The notes under the pieces: generated by a model
The model's input: only the letters and a program-made list of their open reading frames with translations
The model's database searches: none
What the model was told of the DNA's origin: nothing
Program-made: the position numbers and the translations under genes
Part shown: positions 7,494 through 15,902 of the stretch, in pieces
Numbering within the stretch: the stretch's first letter is position 1
Layout of the letters: every line of letters begins with the position of its first letter
Assembly: GCA_021731025.1 (NCBI GenBank)
Contig: JAKFYD010000019.1
Location: 27,805-91,804 of the forward strand
DNA length: 64,000 nt
From: Pseudobdellovibrionaceae bacterium
GTDB lineage: Bacteria > Bdellovibrionota > Bdellovibrionia > Bdellovibrionales > Bdellovibrionaceae
Reading direction: 5' to 3'

Positions 7494-7919
7494 ATGGCTC
7501 GCACAGTGCTCATCGTGGTGAGTGACAATCAGGCCAGCGTCGATGACGCTAAGAAGTTTTGGGAGAATCGTGATGTCGCGGTTCAAGTTTATTCACCAGC
7601 ACAATGGCGCGAAGGTTTGGAAAACACTTTCTTTCGTCAGCAACTTGTTCAAGGTGTGCCAGCGCTAACTCCGGGAAGCCAAGCTCCTGGGACTTTTCCT
7701 GGAAACGTTTTGCCTTTTCCAACGTCTCCATCTGCAAATGTGCAAAAAATGGATGATCTCGAAGCGAAAGCCATTCAAAACGCTATCGAACAGTATAAAG
7801 GGAACCTGACTGAAGCTGCAAAAGCTTTAGGTATTGGTCGGGCCACTTTGTATCGCAAAGTAAAGCAATATCATTTGGATCCTTCCTTAGCTCGTAAGAA
7901 AAAAGTTGTTGCTGCTTAA
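7494..7919 (+). CDS. Fis-type helix-turn-helix protein
   Basis: A 141-residue putative transcription regulator. The C-terminal part (residues about 85-127, AIQNAIEQYKGNLTEAAKAL then GIGRATLYRKVKQY) is a textbook Fis-type HTH, the DNA-binding module of NtrC-family activators. The N-terminal 60 residues begin like a receiver strand (TVLIVVSDN) but lack an acidic pocket, and there is no AAA+ domain, so it cannot activate sigma-54 alone. The start is ATG 7494, preceded by GGGGAGG; an upstream in-frame codon at 7470 lacks a ribosome site. A terminator follows directly. Confidence 0.85.
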   Translation: MARTVLIVVSDNQASVDDAKKFWENRDVAVQVYSPAQWREGLENTFFRQQLVQGVPALTPGSQAPGTFPGNVLPFPTSPSANVQKMDDLEAKAIQNAIEQYKGNLTEAAKALGIGRATLYRKVKQYHLDPSLARKKKVVAA

Positions 7920-7939
7920 TCTTTAATTTTTAAAAATGG

Positions 7940-7966
7940 AGCCAGACTTTCTGTCTGGCTTTTTCT
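7940..7966 (+). terminator. Rho-independent terminator abutting the next start codon
   Basis: Stem AGCCAGAC / GTCTGGCT around loop TTTCT, followed by TTTTTC. It ends the Fis-like gene. The ATG of the S41 protease follows immediately at 7967, so read-through transcripts would carry this hairpin where a ribosome binding site would normally be. Confidence 0.88.
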
Positions 7967-9181
7967 ATGCGCTTTATCTCGATTGCATTTGCCTTATCTC
8001 TTATACTTATTGTGCTAATTCTTTGGCCTCAGAATAATATTCACGAGTCATCGACTTCTTTTTCTGAAGCCTGTGCTTTTGTTAAAGATCGAATTTTTTT
8101 AGATATGCAAATAGTAGAGCCTTGGTATCGGAGATGTCTTCATTTAGCTCGCAACCATCGTCACGAGAAATTACATCAGCAAAGATATTATCTTCGACAG
8201 CATCTTGAATCCTTAAATGTTTCACATCTGGATCTTTACGAGCCTCAAGAGGTAGAAACAATTTGGACGGAGAATAAAAGATCCACGGGGATTATGGCTG
8301 ATTTTATTGATGGGCAATTGGTCGTTATGGAAATCAAGCCAGGCTCATCCGGCCAGAAGATGGGTCTGCAGATGGGTGATCAGATTTTGTTGATCAATGG
8401 AGAAGCGCCCAGTCCCCATTTAGCACAAACTCTTTCTGGAGAATATGTGTTGGATCGGAAGGGGAAGCGCGTACACGTCTCGGTTGCAGCTCAAGAGTTA
8501 ATTATCGATGAAAAATGGAAAGTGCTTAAACAGAGCGAGCGAACGGCCCGCCTGTGGGTGCCTTCTTTTCGTGGCGACTATTTTGGATTGCAAGACTTAA
8601 CGGAAATCGCGAAACAAATTTCTCCTTATAAAAAGATTATTTTGGACTTGCGAAAAAATCAGGGGGGAAACTTCGTCGCAGGATTGAGACTGCTTTCTTT
8701 ATTTTTTTGCGGACCACAACATTTGGGTTATCTGATCCGACCTAAATTTCCAGAGCTACCCAAAGTGAACTTACCAGATGATCTCAGTGATACGAAACAA
8801 TTGGAGTTGATGAACCAAAGTTACTACGTCAATTTGCAGACTTATTCGAATTATCCTTGCCTGACTCAATCTCTTAGTGTGCTCGTTGATCACGAAACTG
8901 CCAGTACGGCCGAAATGGTCGCACAGGCCTTGAAAGATTATCGCGGGGCTCTGATATTGGGGAACCCTTCCGGCGGGAAGTTACTGGTTGGTGTGTGGTA
9001 TCCTATGGAGAACTTAGGAAAAGGTGTGAAGATTTCGATTCCAGAGGCCATCTACCAAACGAAGCGGGGACGACAGATCGAGAATAACGGTGTGCATTTG
9101 GACGAAGTGCTTGAGTACCGTCGCGTTGATTTTGAACGCGGCCTAGACACCTGGCTGGGAGTAGCGCTGACGAAGTTCTAA
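7967..9181 (+). CDS. S41-family (C-terminal processing) peptidase with PDZ domain
   Basis: A 404-residue exported serine protease of the CtpA/Prc type. An N-terminal hydrophobic segment (residues 3-20) is a signal peptide or anchor. A PDZ domain (about 105-160, GSSGQKMGLQMGDQILLING) precedes the S41 core with LDLRKNQGG. The catalytic pair is Ser313 in ASTAE and Lys338 in GGKLLVG; the 25-residue spacing matches that of E. coli Prc. It would act in the periplasm on C-termini of envelope proteins. No Shine-Dalgarno is visible before ATG 7967, which directly follows a terminator, so expression may be weak or regulated. Confidence 0.9.
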   Translation: MRFISIAFALSLILIVLILWPQNNIHESSTSFSEACAFVKDRIFLDMQIVEPWYRRCLHLARNHRHEKLHQQRYYLRQHLESLNVSHLDLYEPQEVETIWTENKRSTGIMADFIDGQLVVMEIKPGSSGQKMGLQMGDQILLINGEAPSPHLAQTLSGEYVLDRKGKRVHVSVAAQELIIDEKWKVLKQSERTARLWVPSFRGDYFGLQDLTEIAKQISPYKKIILDLRKNQGGNFVAGLRLLSLFFCGPQHLGYLIRPKFPELPKVNLPDDLSDTKQLELMNQSYYVNLQTYSNYPCLTQSLSVLVDHETASTAEMVAQALKDYRGALILGNPSGGKLLVGVWYPMENLGKGVKISIPEAIYQTKRGRQIENNGVHLDEVLEYRRVDFERGLDTWLGVALTKF

Positions 9182-9284
9182 GATGGACTAAGTTTGAGAA
9201 TCCCATTCTGAAACGTCTGACAATTTTCAGTCAAATGTCTACAGTCTAGAATCTGATCTCGCACTTATTTTCTTAAAGACTGGC

Positions 9285-9312
9285 CTGACATTCGCACTCC
9301 ATTTAATATAGA
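9285..9312 (+). promoter_or_regulatory. Sigma-70-type promoter
   Basis: CTGACA (9285-9290), 16-base spacer, TATAGA (9307-9312). Transcription would begin near 9319, about 27 bases before the 9346 start codon. Assigned by eye from consensus only. Confidence 0.5.
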
Positions 9313-9345
9313 ATTAGAAGCATATCCAATTGAGACGAGGCGTGC

Positions 9346-9915
9346 ATGGGTCAAAAAATGAAATCATTAAAGAGCGAAAAACCTTCTCTGGTCGGAATAT
9401 CATTGGTCGGAGTTTTTTTAGCGACCATGGTTCTTAATGAAGTTGTGAAATCAACAAGCATGTCTGTGCAAGCACAAAGCCGACAAGTGGCTAGCATCAA
9501 TGAACAAGACGTCAAACGAGAAGTTTCTTGGGAGCATGAAATGGCTCAGCAGTTAGCTGCAGATAAATCTCAAGCCAGTGACAAAGTCGCTGGGAAACCT
9601 TCGTTGAAAGACGAATTGCTTTTCGGCGCTCTCGAGGGCCGATACAATGTGCAATTTGAAAATGGAAAAATTGTTTCCTTAGAATTAAACGGTGAGCGTA
9701 AGGATACAGCCGCTGTAAGACTTAACCCCGTCGACCTTTTAGAAAAATACAAAGCCTTCTTTTCAGATCGTTTGGAAAAAGTTCGAGTCGCCGAGCTTGA
9801 TGGTGATAATCAAACCTTTGAGCTGATCGGCGATAAAAACCAAATTATTGGAAAGGCTTTGGTCGAGCTAGACACTGAAGGCCACGTCAAAAAACTAAGT
9901 ATCAAAAATTTGTAA
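9346..9915 (+). CDS. Membrane-anchored hypothetical protein
   Basis: A 189-residue protein with one N-terminal transmembrane/signal segment (about residues 16-32, VGISLVGVFLATMVL) and a soluble domain probably outside the cytoplasm. The soluble part alternates charged and hydrophobic residues (YNVQFENGKIVSLELNG, then GKALVELDTEGHVKKLSIKN), a beta-rich pattern. No family recognised. The start is ATG 9346; ATG 9358 is an alternative 4 codons in. The RDD-rhomboid pair follows 40 bases later on the same strand. Confidence 0.75.
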   Translation: MGQKMKSLKSEKPSLVGISLVGVFLATMVLNEVVKSTSMSVQAQSRQVASINEQDVKREVSWEHEMAQQLAADKSQASDKVAGKPSLKDELLFGALEGRYNVQFENGKIVSLELNGERKDTAAVRLNPVDLLEKYKAFFSDRLEKVRVAELDGDNQTFELIGDKNQIIGKALVELDTEGHVKKLSIKNL

Positions 9916-9955
9916 ATTTAGATCAATTTATGTCTCATCTTTCCGATGAGACAAT

Positions 9956-11137
9956 ATGGTATTTGTTGATTTATCCACATCGGAAAAAATAAATTTAAAC
10001 GAAAACTTATCCACGCGTTTAGCCAGTCCAACGGATCGGTTGCTGTCTTTCTTTATCGATTTTCTATTGATCTCTCCGGTGGCGGGTCTATTTTCTGCGG
10101 GCGCGCTTAAAGAGCTGAAAGAAAGCATGATTGAGAATGCGAGCTCATCAATTCTTGTCGCTAACATCGTCATTTATCTTTTAATTTTTTTCCTAATGAC
10201 TTGGCTTTTACAGGCTGCCTTTATTCATTTTTGGAATGCGACCCCAGGACAACGATTTCTCAGTTTACGAGTGGTGCGTTTTCCGCAAGAAAAAATTTCT
10301 GGTTCGCTGAGCTTCACCCAGTGTTTAACACGTGCGGCGGGCCCCTGGCTGTCTTTTTTGGCTTTGGGTATTCCAACCTTAGAAATTTTCAGCCACAGCT
10401 GGCGACGAACTTTCTATGATCGCCTTTCTGACACTTTAGTTATCACTCTTAAGCGGCAGGGAGAGAAACCTCCGCTTCCTTTCGAAGCTCAGTTCATTCG
10501 TCAATGGATGCAGGTGACGAGTTTTTTGTTGTTGTTCGTGGGTGTCTTTCAAGTGGCTTCCTTTTTTTTAGAGGGACAAAGTCTAAGTAGTAAATTTGCG
10601 CTAAAACCCAAGGTGGGTTGTCCTGACGTGAATTTATTTTCGAACCAAAAGTACTCGCGTTTAGATCGCGCTCTGTCTTTGTATTTGGTGAGCTCGGAAG
10701 ATCTTTCTTGTTTAGAAAAAGAACTGGCGCGAACTCAGGTTTTCAAAAAAGAGCCAACAACAGCCTATCTTGCAAAATATCTTGTCGAAAAAGACGATGA
10801 CTTGAAACTGGAATACCAAAAACATCTCTGTAAGTCGGCTCCTGATTCAGCAGAGTGTGCGTGGACAAAAAAATTACCAGAAATTAAAACTGCGGGATCA
10901 TTGTCGCTGCAAATCTTACAAGCTCAGAATTGGGTAAAGACAAAAAATTGGACAATGGCTTTAGAGGCTTTAGATTCTTTAGTCCAAGAGACTTTGCTCT
11001 TTGATGGTTTGCAAAAGTCTTACATCCAGGCCTATTTTTCTCTTCACAAAGCGGAAGAGATCCCGTCACGAACTCCCGCCAGTGCCAATTCTCAAAAAGC
11101 TGTCGAGAATTTTAAAAAGCGATACGGTGTCAAGTGA
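9956..11137 (+). CDS. RDD-family membrane protein
   Basis: A 393-residue inner-membrane protein. The RDD domain (about 20-165) starts with RLASPTDRLLSFFIDFLLI, containing the Arg and Asp of the family, and has several transmembrane helices, including PGQRFLSLRVV with the usual Arg in a cytoplasmic loop. The C-terminal 190 residues are a soluble region after one more transmembrane helix (about 182-200), with Cys residues and helical character. RDD proteins are often linked to transport or envelope quality control; the function here is unknown. Its TGA overlaps the rhomboid GTG (GTGA), so the two are translationally coupled. Confidence 0.88.
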   Translation: MVFVDLSTSEKINLNENLSTRLASPTDRLLSFFIDFLLISPVAGLFSAGALKELKESMIENASSSILVANIVIYLLIFFLMTWLLQAAFIHFWNATPGQRFLSLRVVRFPQEKISGSLSFTQCLTRAAGPWLSFLALGIPTLEIFSHSWRRTFYDRLSDTLVITLKRQGEKPPLPFEAQFIRQWMQVTSFLLLFVGVFQVASFFLEGQSLSSKFALKPKVGCPDVNLFSNQKYSRLDRALSLYLVSSEDLSCLEKELARTQVFKKEPTTAYLAKYLVEKDDDLKLEYQKHLCKSAPDSAECAWTKKLPEIKTAGSLSLQILQAQNWVKTKNWTMALEALDSLVQETLLFDGLQKSYIQAYFSLHKAEEIPSRTPASANSQKAVENFKKRYGVK

Positions 11138-12132
11138 TCTTCCCAACGCCAGAAATTTTCCGTCGCTGGATGGATTATCCCATGACCATGGCTTTGCTGA
11201 TGGTCAATACTTTAACTTTCTTTGCTTTCTTTTTTAGTCAAGGCGACATGGGTTTCAGTTCTGATCTCCTCGAGGACGAACAGCTCATTTATACTGGGCA
11301 AATCTATTTAAAATTTATTCAATCCGAAAAGTTGGATCATCACCTGTGGAAATGGTCACAGGCGCAAAATCCCGGTTCTAATTCTCAGATGAAGTCTTTG
11401 GGGAACATGGCTCTTAAGGACACTCAATTTATTGCTTCGGCCGAAAGTATTTCTGTTGAAGGTGATCAGGTGCGGGCCGATTGGTGGAAAAAGCAGATCA
11501 AGAATTTTTCAAATGATTATCAAAAAGAAAATTTATTTATTTTAGGCCTCAGTGATCGGTCGGGATCACCCTGGTCGTGGTTAACTTACCAATTCAGTCA
11601 CGCGACCACATACCATTTGTTGAGCAATTGTATTTTCTTATTCTTCCTGGGCTGTATCATCGAAAAGCTTTTAGGAAGTTATATTATGATTTTTGTTTAT
11701 ATCTTGGGTGGGGCGAGTGGGGGATTGGCTTATTTGCTGATGAATCCTCAAAGCTTTGTTCCTATGGTAGGAGCCAGTGCCAGCATCAGCGCATTGCTTT
11801 GCTTCTACGCGGTGTATGAGCAGAGGCGAAGAATCAAATATTTTTATTTCATTTCGCCCTTACCTGGGCATAACGGTTACATCTATCTTTCGCCCTGGCT
11901 TATTTTCCCATTGTTTTTGATTGGGGATATTGCCAGCTTACTGAGCGCTCCTACGGGTGCTGGAGGCAGCATTGCTTATTCAGCTCACATTGGGGGAGCA
12001 GGCTTGGGACTTGCTTTAGGAGCTCTGTTCCGCTGGGTATTTCGAGTGAAGAAGATCTTTTGGGAAGAAGAAGTGGTTCAGCCTGTTCAGAGTGAAGAGC
12101 CTGCAGAAGCCTCGTTCTGGGATGATGAGTAA
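11134..12132 (+). CDS. Rhomboid intramembrane serine protease
   Basis: A 332-residue multi-pass protease that cuts transmembrane substrates within the bilayer. Catalytic dyad: Ser215 in GASAS and His285 in SAHIGGAGLG. Other family marks are HATTYHLLSN (oxyanion and structural His/Asn) and the GxxxG-like C-terminal helix. An N-terminal helix (about 8-30) is followed by an approximately 120-residue extracytoplasmic insertion, longer than in GlpG. The start is GTG 11134, coupled to the RDD gene. The acidic C-terminal tail (EEPAEASFWDDE) is cytoplasmic. Confidence 0.92.
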   Translation: MIFPTPEIFRRWMDYPMTMALLMVNTLTFFAFFFSQGDMGFSSDLLEDEQLIYTGQIYLKFIQSEKLDHHLWKWSQAQNPGSNSQMKSLGNMALKDTQFIASAESISVEGDQVRADWWKKQIKNFSNDYQKENLFILGLSDRSGSPWSWLTYQFSHATTYHLLSNCIFLFFLGCIIEKLLGSYIMIFVYILGGASGGLAYLLMNPQSFVPMVGASASISALLCFYAVYEQRRRIKYFYFISPLPGHNGYIYLSPWLIFPLFLIGDIASLLSAPTGAGGSIAYSAHIGGAGLGLALGALFRWVFRVKKIFWEEEVVQPVQSEEPAEASFWDDE

Positions 12133-12513
12133 TATAAAAATAGAAATTTCCTAAGATAGCAGTAGATTATGAAAAATCTGCTTTGGATTCAGTATGAATG
12201 AGTTATAAGTGCACGCAACTTAAACTTAGACGTTTATCTCAATCTAAAATGACTAAAAATTTTTATCGAAATTTGTTCAATTCGAATATAAAGCTGCATC
12301 AGCATTGTTCGACATAGTCAGTGAATGAATTCATTTTTAACTTCATCGATCTCATTTTGCTACGACGAAATAGACGACGTTGTGTTTTGATACAAGCCTA
12401 AAAAGTAGTTCCCTGATGAATTAAATAATTTTCTATCTTATACTAGGAATCACTTAATAGAGTTCGATTCAGTGATCTTTTCTGTATGTAAATACTTATC
12501 GGGGGAACAAAGT
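12133..12513. other. AT-rich intergenic region without a gene
   Basis: I see no ORF with coding character. Weak structures include a bulged hairpin AGCAG...CTGCT (12160-12183), a partial palindrome ATCTCA-TTT-TGCTAC (12349-12363) resembling the GTCTCA-N3-TGAGAC motif, a possible -10 TATACT (12439-12444) without a clear -35, and ATCACT...AGTGAT near 12449-12475. It is probably the promoter and leader of the secreted protein that follows. Confidence 0.45.
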
Positions 12514-14160
12514 ATGTTTGTAACGAGCGTAAAATTATTCATATCATGGATTACAATTAGTCTTATCTGCAGTTTGAGTTACGCTCAGTCAGATGCCGTT
12601 ACCTTTGGTTACACCACAACGCTTGATGGGCTTAGTTATTCACGTATAGCTAAAGGATCTACAGTGAATTTAACTAATAGTATAGAGCTCTTTGCATACG
12701 CTAACAATACGGTCAGCGGTTATACTCTCGTTAATAACAATCAGACCTACACCATGAATTTACCATCCGGTACCATCGGGTTTCTCGAATTCAATCTTAA
12801 GGCAAGCAATGTCCCATTGGCCTATTTTGTTTCCATTAATAATGTTCCAACAAACACAATGAAATTTGTTTCCGGAAGAGATTTACAGTTTATGTTTTCC
12901 CGGAATATGTTTGAAACTGCTACATCAAAATCTATTAAAATTGACATCCTGAGAAAATTAAACAATCGCACATGGACGATCGGACAAACTTTTAACATCA
13001 CTTTAAATTTGCAAGGCGAGGCCCCCGCGCCAAATCCGAATCCTACGCCAACCCCGGTGCCTGCACCTACACCCGGTGGTTATGTCCCTCCAAATACAAC
13101 AACTTGGACTCGCTATGTAAACAATCTTGTACTTAATCCGGCGAAACTTAAATTCGGCGTTAGCCAAATGCCTATGTACAATATTGGCGACCCCTGTGTG
13201 ATGTTTGATAAAAAAACCAATAAGTTTCACGCTTATTTTTCCAGCGCTGATATGGGAAGTGATATCGTTGTCATGGGACATGCAGAAAGTAATGATGGCG
13301 CGAGCTGGACATTGAATCAGCAAATTGCTCTTGGTGGTGGAGGAAATGGCACCTGGGATATGATTTCGATCGAAACCTGCTCTGTGCATTCAGTAGAGAC
13401 TTCGCCTGGAGTTTTTAAATACTATATGTTTTATTCGGCAACTTCGACTGACAGTGGACCAGGAGCCAATTCCGATCTTTACGAAGTAGGTCTGGCTGTT
13501 TCTGATAATCCCAATGTCTTTACAAGGATTTCGGCGAGCCAATCACCAAAAGGACAAGCTGGACTTTTATTTGATATCAAAGATGCTTTCGCCCAAGTAA
13601 ATCCCGCTGTTGTTAGTGGCTTGGTTACAGATCCAGAAGTCATTTATGAGAATGGAACTTTTAAAATGTGGATGTTCTGCGCTGGACAGAACAGCACCGG
13701 AAGTTACATCGAAGGTGGCATTTGTTACGCGACCTCAACAAATGGAATTAATTGGACTCATAAAGGCACCTTAAATTCTCTTTTAAATACTTCGACTGTG
13801 GGAGTCGTCGCGCAACAACCGACTATCATTTACAATGATGTGAAGAAAATTTATGAAATGTGGTTGGTCATTGACGATCCTGCTTATGCAAACTTAGGGC
13901 AGGGTGGACTGGCCGTTGGTGGATATTACCGTGCCACTTCTACAGATGGTATCAACTGGACTTATGCCAGTAAGACTTCTTATGACTTCGCATGGAATAA
14001 AAACGTTGCCTCGGAAAATATTGGCTTAGTTACCGGGCCGGATATGTTATTCATTAATAATACCTATTACCTCTTTTATCCTTCGTTCACCACTCAAGGA
14101 GTGCCATCTGGGTATTATACTCCTTACACTTGGGGCTTAAACTTAGCGACAAAGAAATGA
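12514..14160 (+). CDS. Secreted beta-propeller protein, GH43/GH130-like
   Basis: A 548-residue exported protein. The start is ATG 12514, with GGGGGAA upstream and signal peptide ending SLSYA; the open frame begins 14 codons earlier. Residues about 20-170 form an N-terminal beta domain. A Pro-rich linker (PNPNPTPTPVPAPTPGG) follows, then a 340-residue region with repeated blades of the form A-x-S-x-D-G-x-x-W-T (SNDGASWT, TSTNGINWTH, TSTDGINWTY) and acidic DPCVMFD and DPEVIYE motifs, typical of five-bladed glycosidase propellers. The expected role is binding or hydrolysis of an extracellular polysaccharide; catalytic residues cannot be fixed by eye. Confidence 0.8.
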   Translation: MFVTSVKLFISWITISLICSLSYAQSDAVTFGYTTTLDGLSYSRIAKGSTVNLTNSIELFAYANNTVSGYTLVNNNQTYTMNLPSGTIGFLEFNLKASNVPLAYFVSINNVPTNTMKFVSGRDLQFMFSRNMFETATSKSIKIDILRKLNNRTWTIGQTFNITLNLQGEAPAPNPNPTPTPVPAPTPGGYVPPNTTTWTRYVNNLVLNPAKLKFGVSQMPMYNIGDPCVMFDKKTNKFHAYFSSADMGSDIVVMGHAESNDGASWTLNQQIALGGGGNGTWDMISIETCSVHSVETSPGVFKYYMFYSATSTDSGPGANSDLYEVGLAVSDNPNVFTRISASQSPKGQAGLLFDIKDAFAQVNPAVVSGLVTDPEVIYENGTFKMWMFCAGQNSTGSYIEGGICYATSTNGINWTHKGTLNSLLNTSTVGVVAQQPTIIYNDVKKIYEMWLVIDDPAYANLGQGGLAVGGYYRATSTDGINWTYASKTSYDFAWNKNVASENIGLVTGPDMLFINNTYYLFYPSFTTQGVPSGYYTPYTWGLNLATKK

Positions 14161-14170
14161 TAAGTAGTAT

Positions 14171-14223
14171 AATTTGGGTTGTTTGATAATTTAAATCTGT
14201 ATTAATTTGAAACAATCCAAATT
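14171..14223 (+). other. Long imperfect hairpin after the propeller gene
   Basis: Arms AATTTGGGTTGTTT (14171-14184) and AAACAATCCAAATT (14210-14223) pair over 14 positions around a 25-base loop, with a single G-U wobble in plus-strand RNA. It lies 10 bases after the stop. There is no T-run, so it is more likely a 3'-end stabiliser or Rho-assisted end than an intrinsic terminator. Confidence 0.5.
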
Positions 14224-14379
14224 GCTTAACTGACTCATTCAGACTGGTAATCTTGTCAAAAAAATGGGGTTAGATAAATGGTAAAGCATGATTGTCCTAA
14301 TCGGGATTGCAAACGCGCCTGGCACTATTACTGGGATCACTTTTACATTTCAGTTCGTTAATCAAAGGAAGTTTTTAAA

Positions 14380-15315
14380 ATGAAAATGCTCAAAGGTTCT
14401 TTTTTATTTTTAGCAGTCATAACGCTCCTCCTCTTTAATAATTGCAATCGATTTGAGACAGCCCCAGATTTGACGGGCTCTATTACAAACCAATCAACAC
14501 AAAACAGTACTATTGATAATCAACCATCAAATAATTTTCCAGATGGCGCGACTCCAGCTCCGGCACCGCAGCCTCAACAGCCTCAGCCGCAACCCTTTCC
14601 AGTTCCAAATGGAAAGATTTGGGTCAATGAACCGGGGGGATTGGCTGTAAAAGTCGATTGTCCTTTCGATGATATTGCTTCCTGTAATTTGGATGACTCT
14701 TATTCGACGGCGACAATTCAAATGGATAACACTGCGCCAGCGTCCCCTTCGAAAGTGTTGCGTTCGCGCATTGAGGCTAATTCCGAAACCGGTGGGGTAC
14801 AGTTGGTTTATGCTTTGGGAGATATTTATCGTGAACTTTATGTCGGGATGATGTGGAGAACAAATGCAGGCTTTGTCACAAATCCGACAGTAGCAAACAA
14901 AATGTGGTTTATGCGTGGACCTGAAACAAATGGATTCTTTGGACTCAATCTTGGGATAGGGTCCAACACTGGAACTATCGGATTTGGCCATAATACGGGT
15001 GGTCTTGATAATAGTCATACCTGCGCAGCGGATTTGGGGCTTATTTGCGAGCCTAAGGCCGGAAATTCTCCGGTGACGGTCGGCAAATGGGCTTTGCTTG
15101 AAGCATATATTAAAGCGAGTTCAACAGCGACTTCACGTGATGGTATTGTTAGGTGGTGGGTGAATGGTGTTATGGTTGGAAACTATCAAAATATGAACTA
15201 TCCCGGCGGCATGGACGAATGGATTTGGACCGAGACCTGGGCTAATAAAGCAGTTAATTTACCTGTAGCGCGAGAACACTATTTAGATCATTTGAAAATT
15301 TCTGCTCGTAAATGA
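14380..15315 (+). CDS. Lipoprotein with polysaccharide-lyase/lectin-like jelly-roll domain
   Basis: A 311-residue predicted lipoprotein: the signal peptide ends FLAVITLLLFNNC, with the lipidated Cys near residue 22. A Gln/Pro-rich linker (PAPAPQPQQPQPQPFPVP) leads to a 215-residue beta-rich domain. The VNGVMVGNY turn and WALLEAYIKASS strand resemble concanavalin-type folds of alginate or heparin lyases, where a K-W-x-x-x-E-x-Y strand lines the substrate cleft. Two Cys pairs are visible (CPFDDIASC, CAADLGLIC). It follows the propeller gene and has the same linker style, so the two may act on one glycan. It overlaps the converging DUF1989 gene by 28 bases. Confidence 0.75.
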   Translation: MKMLKGSFLFLAVITLLLFNNCNRFETAPDLTGSITNQSTQNSTIDNQPSNNFPDGATPAPAPQPQQPQPQPFPVPNGKIWVNEPGGLAVKVDCPFDDIASCNLDDSYSTATIQMDNTAPASPSKVLRSRIEANSETGGVQLVYALGDIYRELYVGMMWRTNAGFVTNPTVANKMWFMRGPETNGFFGLNLGIGSNTGTIGFGHNTGGLDNSHTCAADLGLICEPKAGNSPVTVGKWALLEAYIKASSTATSRDGIVRWWVNGVMVGNYQNMNYPGGMDEWIWTETWANKAVNLPVAREHYLDHLKISARK

Positions 15316-15902
15316 TCGAAAATTTCAAACTCAATCGGTTTGCATGAACCATTATTAGTCCCTTCATCAGAACAGGCTGTTAGCCCCACAATCAAGTCCA
15401 TTTTAGCTTGGAAAATCACGAAGTCCCCAGCCTTGGAAAGGGGCGCTTGGACCGAGATCTTGCCGTCAGCTTGAATGGGGACATTCATGAAAATATTAAA
15501 GCTCGTGGAGATCTGGTCTGGATTAACTTCAAAACTTTGGAAGGCCTTCTTAAGATTTTCAAAACAGCTTGGATGGTAATCGGGTTTTCCAGAAATCATT
15601 TCGAACATCTGTTGGCTGCAGGGGGTGACAAGAAAATCATGACGACCGCAAGTGTCTTCCAGGATTTCTAACATGGCTTTTCCACTTTGAGAGTAAAGAG
15701 TATGCCCACGCGTGAATAATATCGTGTCACAAGTATCTATGGTGCGTCCCGAAGAAAGCGCATCCCAGGGCTCCAGTTGCGAGTAACAGAAAAGATCCGA
15801 GACTTGCTCTCCGAGAGGATCAATCACTTTTAGTAACTGGCCTTTTTTCAATTGAAAGCCAATGCCAGTTTGCGCTTGAATTGTCTGTCGCTTTAAATTC
15901 AT
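15288..15902 (-). CDS. DUF1989 / urea carboxylase-associated family protein
   Basis: A 204-residue cytoplasmic protein of the DUF1989 family, often found beside urea amidolyase genes. Conserved features seen: QVSDLFCY, SSGRTIDT, GRHDFLVTPCS, HPSCFENL, NIFMNVP, PLSKAGDFVIFQAKMD and the final TACSDEGTNNG. The His-Asp and Cys residues could bind a metal (inference). There is no urea carboxylase nearby; instead its ATG overlaps the stop of a YqcI/YcgG-family gene (ATGA), so the two are made together and may share one nitrogen-compound pathway. Confidence 0.88.
   Translation of the reverse strand: MNLKRQTIQAQTGIGFQLKKGQLLKVIDPLGEQVSDLFCYSQLEPWDALSSGRTIDTCDTILFTRGHTLYSQSGKAMLEILEDTCGRHDFLVTPCSQQMFEMISGKPDYHPSCFENLKKAFQSFEVNPDQISTSFNIFMNVPIQADGKISVQAPLSKAGDFVIFQAKMDLIVGLTACSDEGTNNGSCKPIEFEIFDHLRAEIFK

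Noticed and set aside
14320..14334. Sigma-54-like TGGCAC box upstream of the 14380 lipoprotein
   Set aside because: The GG element is present, but the required GC ten bases later is GG, and the downstream box does not match TTGC.
14527..15018. A 163-residue minus-strand frame opposite the jelly-roll lipoprotein
   Set aside because: No ribosome site, Arg/Ile/Ser-rich composition typical of antisense frames, and the plus-strand gene has a full signal peptide and domain.
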